A stretch of DNA of 64,000 bases from Desmodesmus armatus (Eukaryota; Chlorophyta; Chlorophyceae; Sphaeropleales; Scenedesmaceae), in the NCBI GenBank assembly GCA_007449985.2, contig VIIQ02000008.1, positions 186,001 through 250,000 of the forward strand, written 5' to 3'. The position numbers and the translations under genes were made by a program. Below the pieces are notes generated by a model, which worked only from the letters and a program-made list of their open reading frames with translations, was not told the origin of the DNA and made no database searches. Below, piece after piece: positions 47,801 to 60,399 of the stretch (its first letter is position 1; each line of letters opens with the position of its first letter).

Positions 47801-50800
47801 GTTCAGTCAGTCCTGCTGTGTTTGTTGCGGCAACAGGTGACGTGGCACCCCAGCAAGCCCACCCTGTTGGCCTCCAGCAGCTTGGACGGCAGTGTGGTGG
47901 CATTCCAGACCGATGGCTCCAAGGTGAAGGTGCTGCAGCACTCCAGTGCCGCATCAGGCTGTGCCTGGGCCAGGGAGGGCTACCTGCTGGCAACCACCAG
48001 CGAGGCCGGCACCGTGTATGTGTGAGTGGCGGCATGTTTCAACACACAAGCATGATGGGTCAGCTCGTACCTGCTGCAACGTCTAGAGAGTTCTGCTGTG
48101 CCGTGCCCTGCAGCAGGGCGCAGTCCAAAAGGCTGTCACGCTATCAGTGCAGCACAGCACCCGGCAAGTGCTGGGTGGTCCCAATGCCTGCGCGCACTTG
48201 GCAGACGCCCTTACAGTCCTGCTGCTGTGAGCCAGCAAGATTCACTCAGTCACAATAGTATTGTTGCTGTCAACCAAATGCAGTGCACGGCTTGCAACGC
48301 AGGTGGGACCTCAACATCGAGGGTGATGACTGCCTGCTGCACTCCCTGGTGGGGCATGCAAAGCGCTCTTTCTCCGCAGTGTGGTCGCCGCTGCTGCCGC
48401 ACCTGCTGCTGAGCGGCAGTGATGATGCCACTGCACGGGTGTGGGACACGCGCTCTGGCAGCTGCGTAGCACTGCTGGCAGGACACAACACGGAGGTCCG
48501 GGCGCTGTGCTGGCACACGGAGCTGCCGTGGCTAGTTCTGACAGGTGATTGTGCAACCAGAGAACACAAGCATCAAATGATTGTTGATTGTCATTTGGGA
48601 TGTGTTGCTGCACGTGCATGCCTTGCGCATTGTGGGCACAATAGCATGAGACAGCGTGTCAGCCCTGTGCAGTGGCCAGACCGTTTAGGCACAGTGCGTG
48701 TGTCCCCCACAGCTGCTATGCATGGCATCGGCATGGCTGATGTGAGTCATGGACCAGCATGTGAGCTGGCACGCGCACGCACACACACACACAGTGTTCT
48801 GTCATGTCCACAGGCAGCTGGGACTCCACCATCCGCTGTTGGGACACGAGAACGCAGTCCTGCATCCATGTCTGCAGCCAGCACCACAGCGACGTGTACG
48901 GGCTCACCATACACTCTGGCTGCCCCTGGCTGCTGGCGTCGGCTAGCAGGGACTCAACTCTGCGCTTCTGGGACCTTCGCGGCCTGGCAGCAGGTGAGCA
49001 AACCTTGAGACAGCAGTGGTTTGGGTACTTCAGAGCCACTTTTGATCGCATGGCATGCCGCACCATGTGCCCTGCAATGATATTATCATCATGCTGCTCT
49101 TGAGCAACAGACTCCCACCTGCCTGGCAGCGTCCCTGCAGCGTCCCCTGGCAGCGTCCCAGCAGCACCGGTGATCAAGGTGACATATATATATCACCTTG
49201 ATCACCGGGCGTGGCATGACAGTCATTGCACCCGCCGCCTGGTAGGCATTTCCGTTTTGTCTTGGTCTGCCTTCCTGCCGTGCTGCTAATACTGTCCCAT
49301 GCTGCGTACTGCATTCAGGTCTGCTCACAAGGTGCTTCCTGCAGGGTGTAATGCCAGCACGCACGCAGCCAGAGTCATGCCGTGACCAGACAGCATCAGG
49401 GCTGTGCGGCCCTGCACACCCCCGCAAGTCACTTGAGCTCAGCCAAGACCTGGGGCTTGCACTCTCGGACAAGACAGTCGAGGAATGCTTGTCAGCACAG
49501 GCACTAGCCACAGACAGCATGGCGCCAGCTGCCTGCATCGAGCTGTTTGTGCGGCTGTCAGCAATGTTCACTCCGCCACGCTCAACACAGACGCTATGGC
49601 AGTTGGCTGCAGCCGTGGCAGCGCATTTGGGTGATGCAGGAGGAGCCTCAGGCGCTAGTCTGCTCACTGCACCAACTGCAGCTGGGGAGGGGCTGCCAAG
49701 GTCTTCTTCCCAGGTTATGCCTGCAGGGCGGCTTGGCACAGCATCCTCCCTGTGCAAGCCCTTAGCAGGAAGCCTCAGCCTAGACAGCCGTGCTGGCAGC
49801 AGCAGCATACCTGTTGGCGGGTGTGGGGGCGGCGTCAGCACCAGCAGTAGCAGCTGTACAGGCCCGTGCTGTGCCTGCCACCTGGTGAAGGTGCGTGCAG
49901 GGCTGGTGTCTGCGGCGAACCAGCTGGAGTTGAGTGTGCGGGGCAGGGGCGTGGGCAAGGCCTGCATAGGTGCAGCACGGAGGGAGGAGGTGCTGCAGGA
50001 GGCCGCCATGATGCACCTGCAGGCAGGAGACCCCGAGCGCTGCTGTGAGCTGCTGGTTGAGGTGAGTAGCAGGCATTGAAGAATGTCCTGAACAATCTGG
50101 GCTTACGCTTATGGATGCCAGTTGCGTGCAGCTGCAGTGTCGAGTGCAGCCGGTGGCAGTACTCGACAAACACAGCTATTCACTGTTGGGGCCTTGCACC
50201 CTGGCCATCATGCACAAACACAAGATGCCCAGCCCCTCGCAGCATACTTCTGTTGGTTGGATCACCACTGCATGGCTGCTCGGCGTTCATGTGTGATGTT
50301 ACCGCAGTTGGACCTATGGGACCGGGCCCTGGTGCTGGCACCAGCAGTGTCCCAGGCCTACTGGAGGTCGCTGCTGCAGCGCAAGGCAGACATGCTGAGC
50401 AAGGCTGCCGCACCAGCCAAGGAGCTGCTGCCTTACCTGCTGGCAGCAGGTCAGGTGGCCAGCGCTGTTGAGCTGCTCATGCGTCAGCAGCAGCTGGATC
50501 TGGCAGCGAGTGTTGCAGCAGTGGCGGCGTGTGGGTGAGTGTCAATCACTGTGCGACATGGTGTGCCCTGTCCTCTCGCTGCACGCTCAGCCCTTGCATG
50601 CTTGCCGTCATCATGCGCACAGATGCAGTTTGCTGGTGATTGTAGCCCTGCTGGGCGCAGTGCGTAGAATTGATAATCGCAACCTCGATCATAACCAGAC
50701 ATCTGCACATTGCAGGGGCTATGCGCGGTTCACAGCTGAAGACAGCAGCGTGAAGACCTTGCCAGCATCTCCCCCGCCTCGCAGCAGCAGCATGATGTCA

Positions 50801-53800
50801 CCCACCAGCAGCCCAACACCATCCGCAACCACCGCCCTACACGGCCCAGGAGCGCTACCCCTCACCACCAGCTCAGAAGGCCTGGGCGCATACCGGCAGC
50901 AGTCTCTGTCAGGCGCCGCATCGCTGTCAGCGCTTGGCGCCAAGCGCAACAGCTTGCCGCCCCTGCGCGGCATGCCTTCCATGTCTGGTGCTGGTGCTGA
51001 GCCGCCGCTGAGCAGCCCTACAGCAGCAGCTGCAGGCAGCATGCCGGCAACAAGCTTCTCCTGCACCAGCCTCACTGCGCTGGGCCCTGGGTCAAGGACT
51101 GGCAGCCATGGCGGCGGCATCAGCAACATGACCCACAGCACAGAGACCGCACCTGGGCCTGCAGCGGGACAGCCAGGGGTGTTGTCACCCACAGATGGTG
51201 GCAGGCGGCTGTCGCGGCAGTGTAGCGGGGGCGGCCTGCGGCAGAGCTTTGGCCGGGGTGTTGCTGCTGCTCCTGGCGTCACGCCGTTCAGCCCGCAGCT
51301 GGAGTCTGTATGCCGAGCACAAGTGGAGCTGTACAGGTGCTGCATAGCTGGGCTGGGTAGCAGCGCTGATGCCCGGGGCGTGGTGAATGTGGGAGTACGG
51401 CCACATTGTTGTCTAGCTATAGCTCAGCTGGCTGGCTTGTGTCCAAGCCACCCTTACTTCCTTTCATGCGTGCGTGCACTCAACCTTGTCGTGTGCGCAT
51501 GCTTGACGTCCCTTTCTGCACCCTTTCTGTACCCGCATGCAGGTCTCAAGGGCGGCCCATCAAGGCCGCATGTGCTGCGCTGATGGTGCATGACGTGTCG
51601 ACAGCCATCAAGGTGCTGCACCTGGGCCACGAGCCAGAGCAGGCAGCTATGCTGTGCGTTGCGCTGGGCAGAGTGGCAGGACTGGATGAAAGCCTGGTGG
51701 ACAGGGTATTTGAGGCACTGGCTGTGAAGTGTGAGGCAGCAGGTGCGTGTGTAAGACACTGGGGTCGATTCAAGCTGATGCAAGTCTATTGACAGTGTGT
51801 GAGATGCCGTGGAACGCCTCACCTTAGTTGGCTGAGGGGCACTGGCAGCAGGGCGGTGCTTGGGAACAAAGCGTCAGCAGGAGCAGACGGAGGTGGTGCA
51901 GCTGGTGCAGGGGAGCCAGCATCAGCACAGCGCATCGTAGCTTCCAACCGGCCTACTGCCTTGGGGTTGTGCCATTACAGGAGATTGGCAGGCAGCTGCA
52001 CTGGCACTGGTGCGCTTGAGCCAAGATGCACAGCATCAGCTGGTGCTGCTGGCTGTGAGGCAGGAAAGGGCCCAAAGCAGCAGCACTGGCAGCAGCAGCA
52101 CTGGCGATAGTGGAGGAGCAGCAGGTGGCGGCCTGCCAGGAGCTGACAGCAGCAGGCAAGCAAAGACCGGCGGCAGCTTGAGGCAGGCCTTGCGCTTGCC
52201 GCTTGTGGAGCAGTGTGCTGGCCTGGCACGGTCTGCCTCTGGTGCAGTGGAGAGTGTGAGGTGAGCACCAGGCTAGCTGGCCTGAGATTTCCGGCAACAT
52301 GAAGCTCACTAATGCCTGCTTTCGTCTGTGATGCACTTGCCTCAGGCCTCTTGCTAGCGGGGTGGTAGCGAGCAGCAGCCCCTCATGCCAGCCAGGCATG
52401 TGGGGCGGTTGTTCAGGTGTTTCAAAGTGAATTCTTGCACACTGTACTGCAGGATATGTGCAGGTGAGTGCCCGCAAGCAAGTGAGGCCTGCAGCAGTTA
52501 CTGCACAGCCGTTCCTGATGGTGTGTCATCACATGCGCTGAATGCTCCCACAGGTACCTTCTGCTGGCCCACGAGGATGGTCACGCAGCAGCTAAGGCCA
52601 TCACCAGCATGGCACCGCTGCTGGCTGAGCTGCAGCAGCAGCTCCTGCAGTCTGCCTCAACACCCAGCAGCAGCAATCGTACCGGCGCTGTCATCGGTGC
52701 TGGTGCTGTCCCAGCTGCAGGCAGTGTATGTGCTGGGGGTGCGTCACAGCAGCCCCTGCTGTGCTGTCCGGCAGCTGTGCAGCTGGCTCGCTGGCACAGC
52801 TGCTTGGAGAGCCTTGATAAGACACAGCTGCCTCCACCCTGCTGGCACGAGGTGTTTGCACACCTGCTGCTGACTGGGGCGCTGAAGGCATTTTGGGTTG
52901 GCTATCAAGAGGTGGGTGGTGTGGTCGCTTCTCTCAAGGCTCCACGTGACTGGCATATTGAGGACTGAGAACATCCTCCCGTGTAAATTTCTGCACTCCC
53001 CTAGCATGCAGTGGAAGTACCACCCCAGAGCCATGAGTGCAGCGTGACTTGACGACAGTTGGTATGCAAGCCATGCTGCTGCGTGCCGTTTCCCTGCCTG
53101 ACACTCATTGCAGACATGCGGCCTACACATCGCAGCATGCACCTGCTGAAACCTCCCCCCATCGCATATGTACCCAGCGATTCATTCCTGACACGTTGCA
53201 CTTGTGTATGCAGGTTGGCAGCTTTCTGCTAGCCCGCCTGCGACACTGGGTGGAGGAACACGGCCTGGCCTTCCCTCTGAGCCGTGCAGTGCTGCTGCTG
53301 CTGGAGGCACAGCTGCTGAAGCCCACCAACCCTGATGCAGCCGCATCACTGCTGCAGGCTGTGCTGGCATCGGCCGATGGAACCACCGGTGTGAGGTGCG
53401 GAAACATGCATGTTGACCTTGCCTGTGGCAGTGCCATGCATGCGCAGCTGCATGCTACCGCAAGCTTGTGCCAGGCATTCAGCTTGCTGTGGTTCAACTC
53501 TCGCCGCCTGAATTTGGTTGCATGCCCCATGCATATCCCTGATGGCGCCTCCCATGGTGCCCACTGCCTAACCTTGCCCACTGCCTAACCTCCAACTCTC
53601 ATGTGGTGGTGGTGGGGTCACAACTAAACGGTTGCTTCAATGGTTGTGTGGCGTGTCTCACTGTGTCATGTGCAGGGCTGCTGCTGAGGGCAGCCTGCAA
53701 GCCCTGGCAGCCCGCGGCAGCATGCCTGCTGTTGCAACCCCATCAAGCAGCAGCAGTGTGGTTGCCAGCAACAGCAGCCTGCCGCACCGGCCGCCCCCGG

Positions 53801-53967
53801 TGACTATCAAGAGGTCGGCTGTCTCTGGCAAGATGCTGTCCAGTGGGCCGTGGGTGTATGCTGATGATGGCTGCAGCCTGTTGAGTCTGAGTGAGGCTGT
53901 GATGCTGAGCCATGTCATGCGCCTGGGCCCGTATGGGACTGGTTTGGTGCTGCAGCTGCTTGTGTAA
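44827..53967 (+). CDS. WDR17: WD repeat-containing protein 17 homologue (WDR17)
   Basis: WDR17 has N-terminal beta-propellers and a helical C-terminal half; its molecular role is poorly known. The start MQQVALIQSGCQQWIKQ fits the family's N-terminus and splices to GDQFAFLSSLAVFVHA (44979-45150). WD exons follow: 45263-45551, 45792-45938, about 46091-46182, 46379-46503, 46812-47037 (HTETIFDCCFAP, LATCSFDGTVRVWD), 47338-47489, 47837-48021, 48303-48544 (LLSGSDDATARVWDTRSG), 48812-48993 (GSWDSTIRCWDTRTQSCIHV, ASASRDSTLRFWDLRG). The helical part covers about 49320-50060, 50307-50534 (LWDRALVLAPAVSQAYWR), 50717-51390 (a Ser/Pro-rich insert), 51542-51742, 51980-52260, 52555-52912, 53214-53385 and 53685-53967. 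Exon 45263-45551 is 289 nt although both its neighbours need a multiple of three: IIRIYNLETD and LWQYKCADWK lie in different frames, with the break near 45390. Confidence in identity is high; some late exons are approximate. Confidence 0.9.
49167..49208. repeat. Perfect 16-bp inverted repeat (hairpin) in a WDR17 intron
   Basis: The arms ccggtgatcaaggtga (49167-49182) and its exact reverse complement (49193-49208) enclose a 10-base loop, catatatata. It lies between the WD-repeat exon ending near 48993 and the next coding exon. It could be a MITE-like remnant or an RNA hairpin. Confidence 0.9.
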
Positions 53968-55332
53968 GAGCCTTGTACGTGATTAGTGACGGTTACATGT
54001 CATAAGCAAGGCGGGTACTATCAAGTCACAATCTGGCGTGCTGCGGCAGTTCCAGCAACTCGGTGGCTCTCTGAATGCAGCGACAGCCCATAGGTTGTGC
54101 TTGGAAAAGTGTTTGCTGTACAGCCACCTACGTTGCCCCTGGTGGGTCTCATGTTGAGCTGCCTTCGATGGTTCTTTGGATTTGAAGTTTCAATTATGGT
54201 GGTCAGAACAGTTGTTCATGTTGCATCAAATCACCAGAACAGAAACATACCAATCCGCTGATGAGGTGCTCTGCAACCAACAGCAGCAACCCCAGGTCAA
54301 AGTGAGGCACCCATAGCAGGCAAGGATCAAAGAACCCACAACAACATCACAGGCTGCACTGCCACACACAGCAGCGGTGTGTCGGTGTGGTGTGCATCCC
54401 ATCACACCAGGACTGACCCCAGACATGTCCCAGTGTGACAATGCTCAAAAGCTGACCTGACATAAAGGCTTGCAAAGCCCACAGCGCTAGAACTGCTCAA
54501 CTGCTGTCCGCCCAACTCCGTCAAGTCTGCAGCAGGGTCGGTCACGGCCCCAGCACAACACCAAGCTGAGTGCAAGCTCAACTGTTCAAAACAACTCAGC
54601 CACCTGCTGTCATAAAATCCGGCACGGGGCCAAAAGCTGGCTCTCAACCCATGGTGTAAGGCTGTAGCAGCCAGCCGCCAGGTTGCTGACTGCTAGTACA
54701 CCCACTGGAGCCCCGCAGACCACCCAAAACCGCGCTGCGTCTACCGAGCCACACAACAACTGCTTGCACAGAGCTGCACCATGTACAAGCAGTGATGGGC
54801 ATCTGCACCAAAGTAGCGGGGAGTAGCTGTACTTTATACCCAGCGTCTTGCTGGCCTGCTTCAGTGCAATGCCGCACCGTGCCTGGCAGGGTACCGCCCT
54901 CCATTCCAGCAAAGCAAACCAAACAACATCAGTTCCAAGCCATGGTCCACTGAGCCTCAGTTCGGAACTGAAAAAAACACCCGCAGCGAAGCACAAGCAC
55001 AGTCGGTCCCACCACCAACCTGCTTTGCAGCTGGTTGGAACTCACACATACAGACCTGTCCTGCACAGATCACCAAGCTACTGCACACGCCAACACCCCC
55101 GCAACTCAATGACTGTCAACACTTAAGTAGCTTGTCTCTGCACACCATCCTTAGTCAGCCTGCGTGCAGGCCAGAGGCGATGTGCAACTCTGACGTTGCT
55201 CCCTTGCGATGTTTCAGTCACAGTTTCAGTCGCGGCAAAAGCATCCACCGGCAGTTCTGCACACCGCCGCGTTGTGCCAGGGCGCCAGGGCGCTGACGTA
55301 TCGCTGGCTTCGAGGTCTTAGCAATCAACAGG
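53968..55332. other. Intergenic region between WDR17 and the second GATA gene
   Basis: The genes converge, so both 3' ends lie here. I see no supported coding region, RNA gene or strong repeat. Confidence 0.45.
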
Positions 55333-58300
55333 TCAGTTGTGCAGATTGTATGCAGCGCCGTCGCTTCCTCCCGAGGAAGCCGGGCGAGCTCCAAGCATGG
55401 CCTGCATGAGGGCGGGAACCAGCTGGGCGACAAGGTGCTGCGGCAGCTGCAGGTCGCCCTGCGCCTGACGGTGACCCAGCGTTGCCGCCACACTGAGCAG
55501 GTCGCTGGGAGCCATCTGGGGCTGGCCGGCTGGCTGCGCAGGGGGCTGGTTGAGTGGAGCCTGGTTCACGTGATGCATGTGGTTCAGCTGTGGCTGTGGG
55601 TTGACCATTGGCAGGTTGGGGGCTGCTCCAAAGTTGACCACATTACCCTGCATCAGGATGTGGGCTGGTGCTAACAGTGCTGGCTGCTGCAGGACAACTT
55701 GGATTGCTGCTGGCTGGTGCTGGAACTGCTGCATGAGGAAATGCAAAGCCGGGTTCTGGTACTGCTGCTGGTGCAGGTGCTGCGGCTGGGCCTGCTGCTG
55801 GGTGGGGTAGTTGGCAAAGTTGCCAACGGGTGCTGGAGGCGGGGGTGCTGGTGCTGCCGGCGCTGCTGCGTATGCGTCCTGAGCAGACTGGAACGCGTCG
55901 CGCTTCGCAGCTTGGCTGGCAGTGGCAGCTGCTGCAGGATTGCCTGCATGACCGCTTGAGATGAGGCGTGCTGGGGCTGCTGCCTGCTGTGTGTAGGTGA
56001 CCGGCTGCTGTGCATGTGTGACTGCTTGGGCACCATCCTGCAGCTGTGCGTGCTCAGTTGGTGCGGGTGCCTCCACTGGACCTGGCAGGCCGCTGCCGTC
56101 ATCGCTCATCATCTCGGCACTGCCATCCTCGCCATCCTCCATGCTGGCAGCACTAGCAGCAGCCAACAGGGCCTCCAGACCCCTGAACCTCCCACCTGCA
56201 TCACCACCACTGGCTGCTGCAGCGCGTGTGGCGCCGTTTACGCTTGCATGGGCAAAGGTTGTGCGTGCGAGGCGGCTGCGAGGTGGCTGACCACGGCCCA
56301 TGGTGCTGTGTGGCTCGTCCTCATAATTATGAGGGTTATAACCCTCAGGCTCCTCCTCCTGCTCTTCGTAGTCATCACTGTACTGCTCATGGGAGTCTTC
56401 GTCATCATTGCCCTGCATCTCGGAAACGTCTGCGTACAGCTTGGCAAGCATGTCCAGGAGGGCAGTTGTGCTGGGGCGAGCCTGCAGGTGCATGGTGAAA
56501 ACAGGCAGGGGTTCAGCTCATGTGCAGGCTTGGGGACTCGAACCAGTGACCTTTGACTCCCTATGCCAACAGCAGCCTGCTGAGAAGGTGGCAGGGTGGT
56601 GAACTTACAGCGTGCGGATGGCAGTCTAGGCCAGGAAAGGAAAGCAGCTTTCAAGCAACCACAGCCATGCAGTGACCCAGAAGTACTGCAATCGTGACAG
56701 ACTCAGCAGCCGGCAGCTTGAGGAGCAAAGCCAGCGGCTTCCATCCTGCAGCCCTCTCTCACCTCTCCTCCTGCAGCCTTCCTTGGAGTCCTGCTGCGCC
56801 TCACACGGCTCTGCAGGGCCGCACCCTTCTCAGTCGCACGCCTCGCGCGGTGGCTCCTGCCTGCAGGCTCAGCAGAGCGCTCCACACCACCACCCTCCTC
56901 TGCTGCCGCTGGTGCTGCTGCTGGTGCGTCCTCCTGGCTGTCGCTGTCGAGGCCGGCTGCTGCCACCACCGCTGCTGCTGCTGCTGCCACGTCCATGTTA
57001 CTGCCCACTGAGTGGTTGTAGAATGCTGTGTAGGCCTGCTGTGCTGCAGCCTGCTGAGACAGGCTGGGTGGGTGGGCGCTTGTGGGGAGGGAGTGGACGT
57101 GGCTCAAGGGGCCGGTGGCCGCAAAGGCCTCACTGAAGCCGGAGTCTTCTGTGATCAGCTCTGCAGCAACCTGTTGCTGCAGGAGGCAGTGACAGCACAG
57201 GCAGGCATTGTGTTGTGTCAGCACACCATCCGATGGACGTGGCTACACTGTGTGTATTGGGTTGTAACCTGGCTTGGTGCCAGGAGAGCACGCGTCAAAA
57301 ATGCCGTTTGCTGTCAGCGTCCTGCTGCTGTGGGGCTGACTGACATGCTTGAGGAGGCATGGATGCGGGACTGAGTTGCAACACACCACATGAAAACACA
57401 CTGTTCACCACATATGTTTTAGGGTCTTGCCAACACCCGCCAGGACAGCACCACACATGTAGCAGAGCAAAAGCTGCATCATGCAGGAAACTACTTCAGT
57501 TGTGGTAATGGAAACAGCCTACTGCAGCTGAACGCTGGCATTGCAGAGCTGTGTGCTGTTGTGATCAACCTACCTGCTCCCTCAGCCTCTCTGCCTTGAT
57601 CTTCGCCAGCACCTTGGCGTTGAAGGCCTTGTCAGGGTCATTCTTGTTGCGGCTCCAGCGCATGCCACACCTGTGCAGGACAAAGCAGCACAGCACGGCA
57701 CAGCATGCAGGGTCAGGCTGAGCACCGATATGGGTGCGCATGGCTGCTGGTTTGGTTGCAGGAGGAGCATGCAAGACTGAAGCAGGGGTGATAGCTAATC
57801 TTCCATGCTTACTACCATAGCCTACGGAGGACGGTCTTGCACATAATGTGTGGCAGTTGCCATGTCTGTGTTTTTTTTTGGGGGGGCTGGTCTTGTCTGA
57901 TGTGTCTTTGCAGGTTCCCTCGGTTCAGGTGTGTGTCTTTGGCTTACCCAGTCGATCAAGTGTAGAGAGTACCGCTTTGCGGTGAAAGTATCTACTTGTA
58001 ACAACCTCCCCCCAAAAATAATGCCATGTGCATCTGTTCGAGCACAGACGGTTGCTGCTGTTGCTACCATGCTCTCTGCAGCAACCCCAAGTACCCACCT
58101 GTTGCAGAGGCGTTTGTACTCCTCTGGCCCCTTGCGCCACATGGGGCTGCTGGTCTCCTCACAGAAGCTGCACAGGCCAGGCTTCAGTGGCAGCGAACCC
58201 GGGCCACTCTTGGGCCTCTTGGCACCCTTGCTGCTGCCAAACCCTGCTGCTGATGACCCTGCTGCTGTGGGTGCCTGCTTGCGCTTGACTGATTTTGAAG

Positions 58301-58817
58301 CCATGTGCTGGACAGGCGCATACATAGCTGCTGCTGCTGCTGCCATCATGAGCTCTGCTGTGGGCTGTGCTGGTGCCATGATGTTGTAGGGGGTTCCTGC
58401 TTGTGCTGGGACTGTGAAAGTCTCGTGCTCAGGGTCAGAAGCGCCCTCAGGGTGGATGTCAGGGTTGCTTGGTGGGGTGCTGGTCATGATGGGTGTGTCA
58501 GGACTGGCTGGGGGGCTTGCAGCAGGGCTGGGGGTGGCACGAGGCGCTGGGATGATGGTAGGGCTTTTGCCACCACGGCTTCTGCGCTTGGGCTGCTTGG
58601 TGGGCTTCTTCTCAGATGCGTTTATAGGTAGACCTGTCGAATTAGAACAACGTTTGATGGGTGGAGAGGGGTCTTCAAGCTTGCTCAAGCCTCCTGCACA
58701 GTGTGCTGTTGCTGGTCTGGTGTGCTGGCCAGGAAAGCAGCTGCTGAAGGGTGCCAACAATGGATAACGAGCCACTATATTGCTTGATCGTGCAGAATGA
58801 GGCTTTGAACGGAACAT
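55333..58817 (-). CDS. GATA-type zinc-finger protein with Gln-rich C-terminus
   Basis: A probable transcription factor. Exon 1 (58099-58817, ATG at 58817) encodes a basic Pro-rich N-terminus (KKPTKQPKRRSRGGK, a likely nuclear signal) and the first finger half, CSFCEETSSPMWRKGPEEYK, ending RLCNR. Exon 2 (57574-57670) continues CGMRWSRNKNDPDKAF and a basic helix KVLAKIKAERLREQ. The finger is C-x2-C-x18-C-x2-C, standard for the family. Exon 3 (about 56763-57176) contains an acidic/Ala region and basic RSHRARRATEK. Exon 4 (55333-56481) opens ARPSTTALLDMLAKLYADVS, followed by an acidic stretch, then a Gln/Pro/Ala-rich tail of activation-domain type. The intron splits the finger just before the fourth Cys, phase 2, exactly as in the GATA-SAM gene at 18024-22414. 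An earlier or later start in exon 1 cannot be excluded. Confidence 0.85.
56319..56346. repeat. Two overlapping perfect 16-bp palindromes in coding sequence
   Basis: cctcataattatgagg (56319-56334) and gagggttataaccctc (56331-56346) overlap by four bases. They lie in the last exon of the GATA gene and encode part of EPEGYNPHNYEDE. Confidence 0.9.
56534..56568 (-). other. tRNA-like Pol III box remnant
   Basis: On the minus strand GGTTCGAGTCC (56534-56544) equals the B-box consensus of tRNA-derived promoters, and TGGCATAGGGAG just upstream is near an A box. The T stem does not pair and the spacing is too short for a tRNA. It lies in an intron of the GATA gene. Confidence 0.25.
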
Positions 58818-60399
58818 GTTCTAGCTGTTAGTGCTGCAGTTCACCACAATAGAGCATCACTGCTGCCTGGCCAAGAGCTCACCTGAATCCATCGGTGCTC
58901 TGTGGGGAGCTTGCTGCTTCCTGCTCCTGCCACGCTGCATTTTGCGGCGCTGTAACCAATGTTGGATTCTGTATAAATGTATTCAACCTAGCTTTGTCGC
59001 TCGATACACCTACAGTCAAGCACAATCCGGTTTGCCGGTTGTTCAGCAGGTCAGTTCATCGTGCTGCTACAGGACAAGGAGGCAGTCAGGTAGCTGCTCA
59101 TTGACAGGTTCAACATGTTTAAAGCCCACTTCCACCGTCCCTATGCGATGGCAACGATGCAATACATCACCGCCATACTCACTGCACACCGCTGCGCCGA
59201 CAAGCTCTTCAACCAAAGCAACGAGTTGATATCACTCACCAGTGTTGATCCAGTGTTGTGTGAGGTCAGCTGCTCAGCGAACGAAGAAGTGGCCCAGTAT
59301 CAGCAGAGAGGGAGCTGAAGAAGACCGATAGCTGTGGCAAAAGGCAGGTGCTAATTAGGAGATATCTCAGACAATCTGCAGTAACTATGCGAACAGCCAA
59401 ACACAGCAGCACCTGATCGCCACAAGCTTAGCTGTGCATACTGTTACTCCCTACACACATGTGACAACCGCCAGTGCCCCAGGGTGCAACTGCAACACGG
59501 AAAAATTCAATGCGAATATGGCTGCTTGCTTTGTGTGTTATTCTACTGCCTTGTTGTGGCAGGCCAGCTGGTGGCCACCTGAACTGTATCGCCACAGCAG
59601 TACAGTAGTGCCTGACACCCTGGTGATCATGGCTGGGTGTAGAGTTGTGTAGCCGTTATCAGTAAGAAGATATTTGGACAACCCCTGCAGAGGGTGTCGT
59701 TGTAGTAAGATCACAGTGGGGCGTTGGTAGAAGCTGCAGAGGCTGAAGCTGCCGCGTCTGTCAACGAAAAGAATATTGATACTGCAGAGGGTGTCGATGA
59801 AATGTTGCTGGCGCTGCTGATGCCATCGTTCACAACAGTTACAAAGCTCAAAAGGTCTTCAATCCAACATTCAGAAGCCCTAGGCTGTACAGCTAACCAA
59901 TCAGCGCACTGACCACTGTATCCACTGTCGGGGTTGGGCGCCGCCTGTACCTCCTCTATGAAACTTCACACTGGTTTGTCCCCTCCCCAACAGCTGACTC
60001 GGTGAGAGTTGCATCGGCTTGTCTAGCTGCACCCCACCATCACACTTTGTGTGGCAACTTGGCTAAGCTGCTCTGCTATCCTCTGCCGGCTCTTTAGGTA
60101 ATTTTGCCGGTGGTGCTGCACAACGCAGGCAGGGCCTGCCTGTGGCAGTTGCTGCCACCACTGCAGGCACCACTGCAAGCCTGACAGCTGCGTGTCCTTG
60201 TCCCACATGCAGCTGTCTGCAGCTGAGCTGCTGGATCAAGGCAACAAGGCCCCACCAGAAAAGGTGGCCCCTATCCCAGTCTGCAAAAGTCATGACCCTC
60301 TCTGATGACAAACCCCCAGTCACTAACCAATCCGCTCCCCGGCAACTCAGCCTGCTTCCCTCTGTGTCAACTGCAGCTCAGCTCAGTGGCTGTCGGGCT
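58818..60399. other. Intergenic region between the GATA and WHIM-domain genes
   Basis: Both neighbours are on the minus strand; this holds the GATA promoter and the WHIM gene's 3' end. No supported coding exon. A minus-strand TGTAA lies at about 59838, 560 bp past the WHIM stop. Confidence 0.4.

Noticed and set aside
54848..55126. A 92-codon plus-strand open frame after WDR17
   Set aside because: No recognisable similarity, no splice or start context, and composition like the surrounding noncoding DNA.
56528..56570. A tRNA gene
   Set aside because: Only box-like motifs are present; the T stem does not pair and no acceptor stem or anticodon arm can be drawn.
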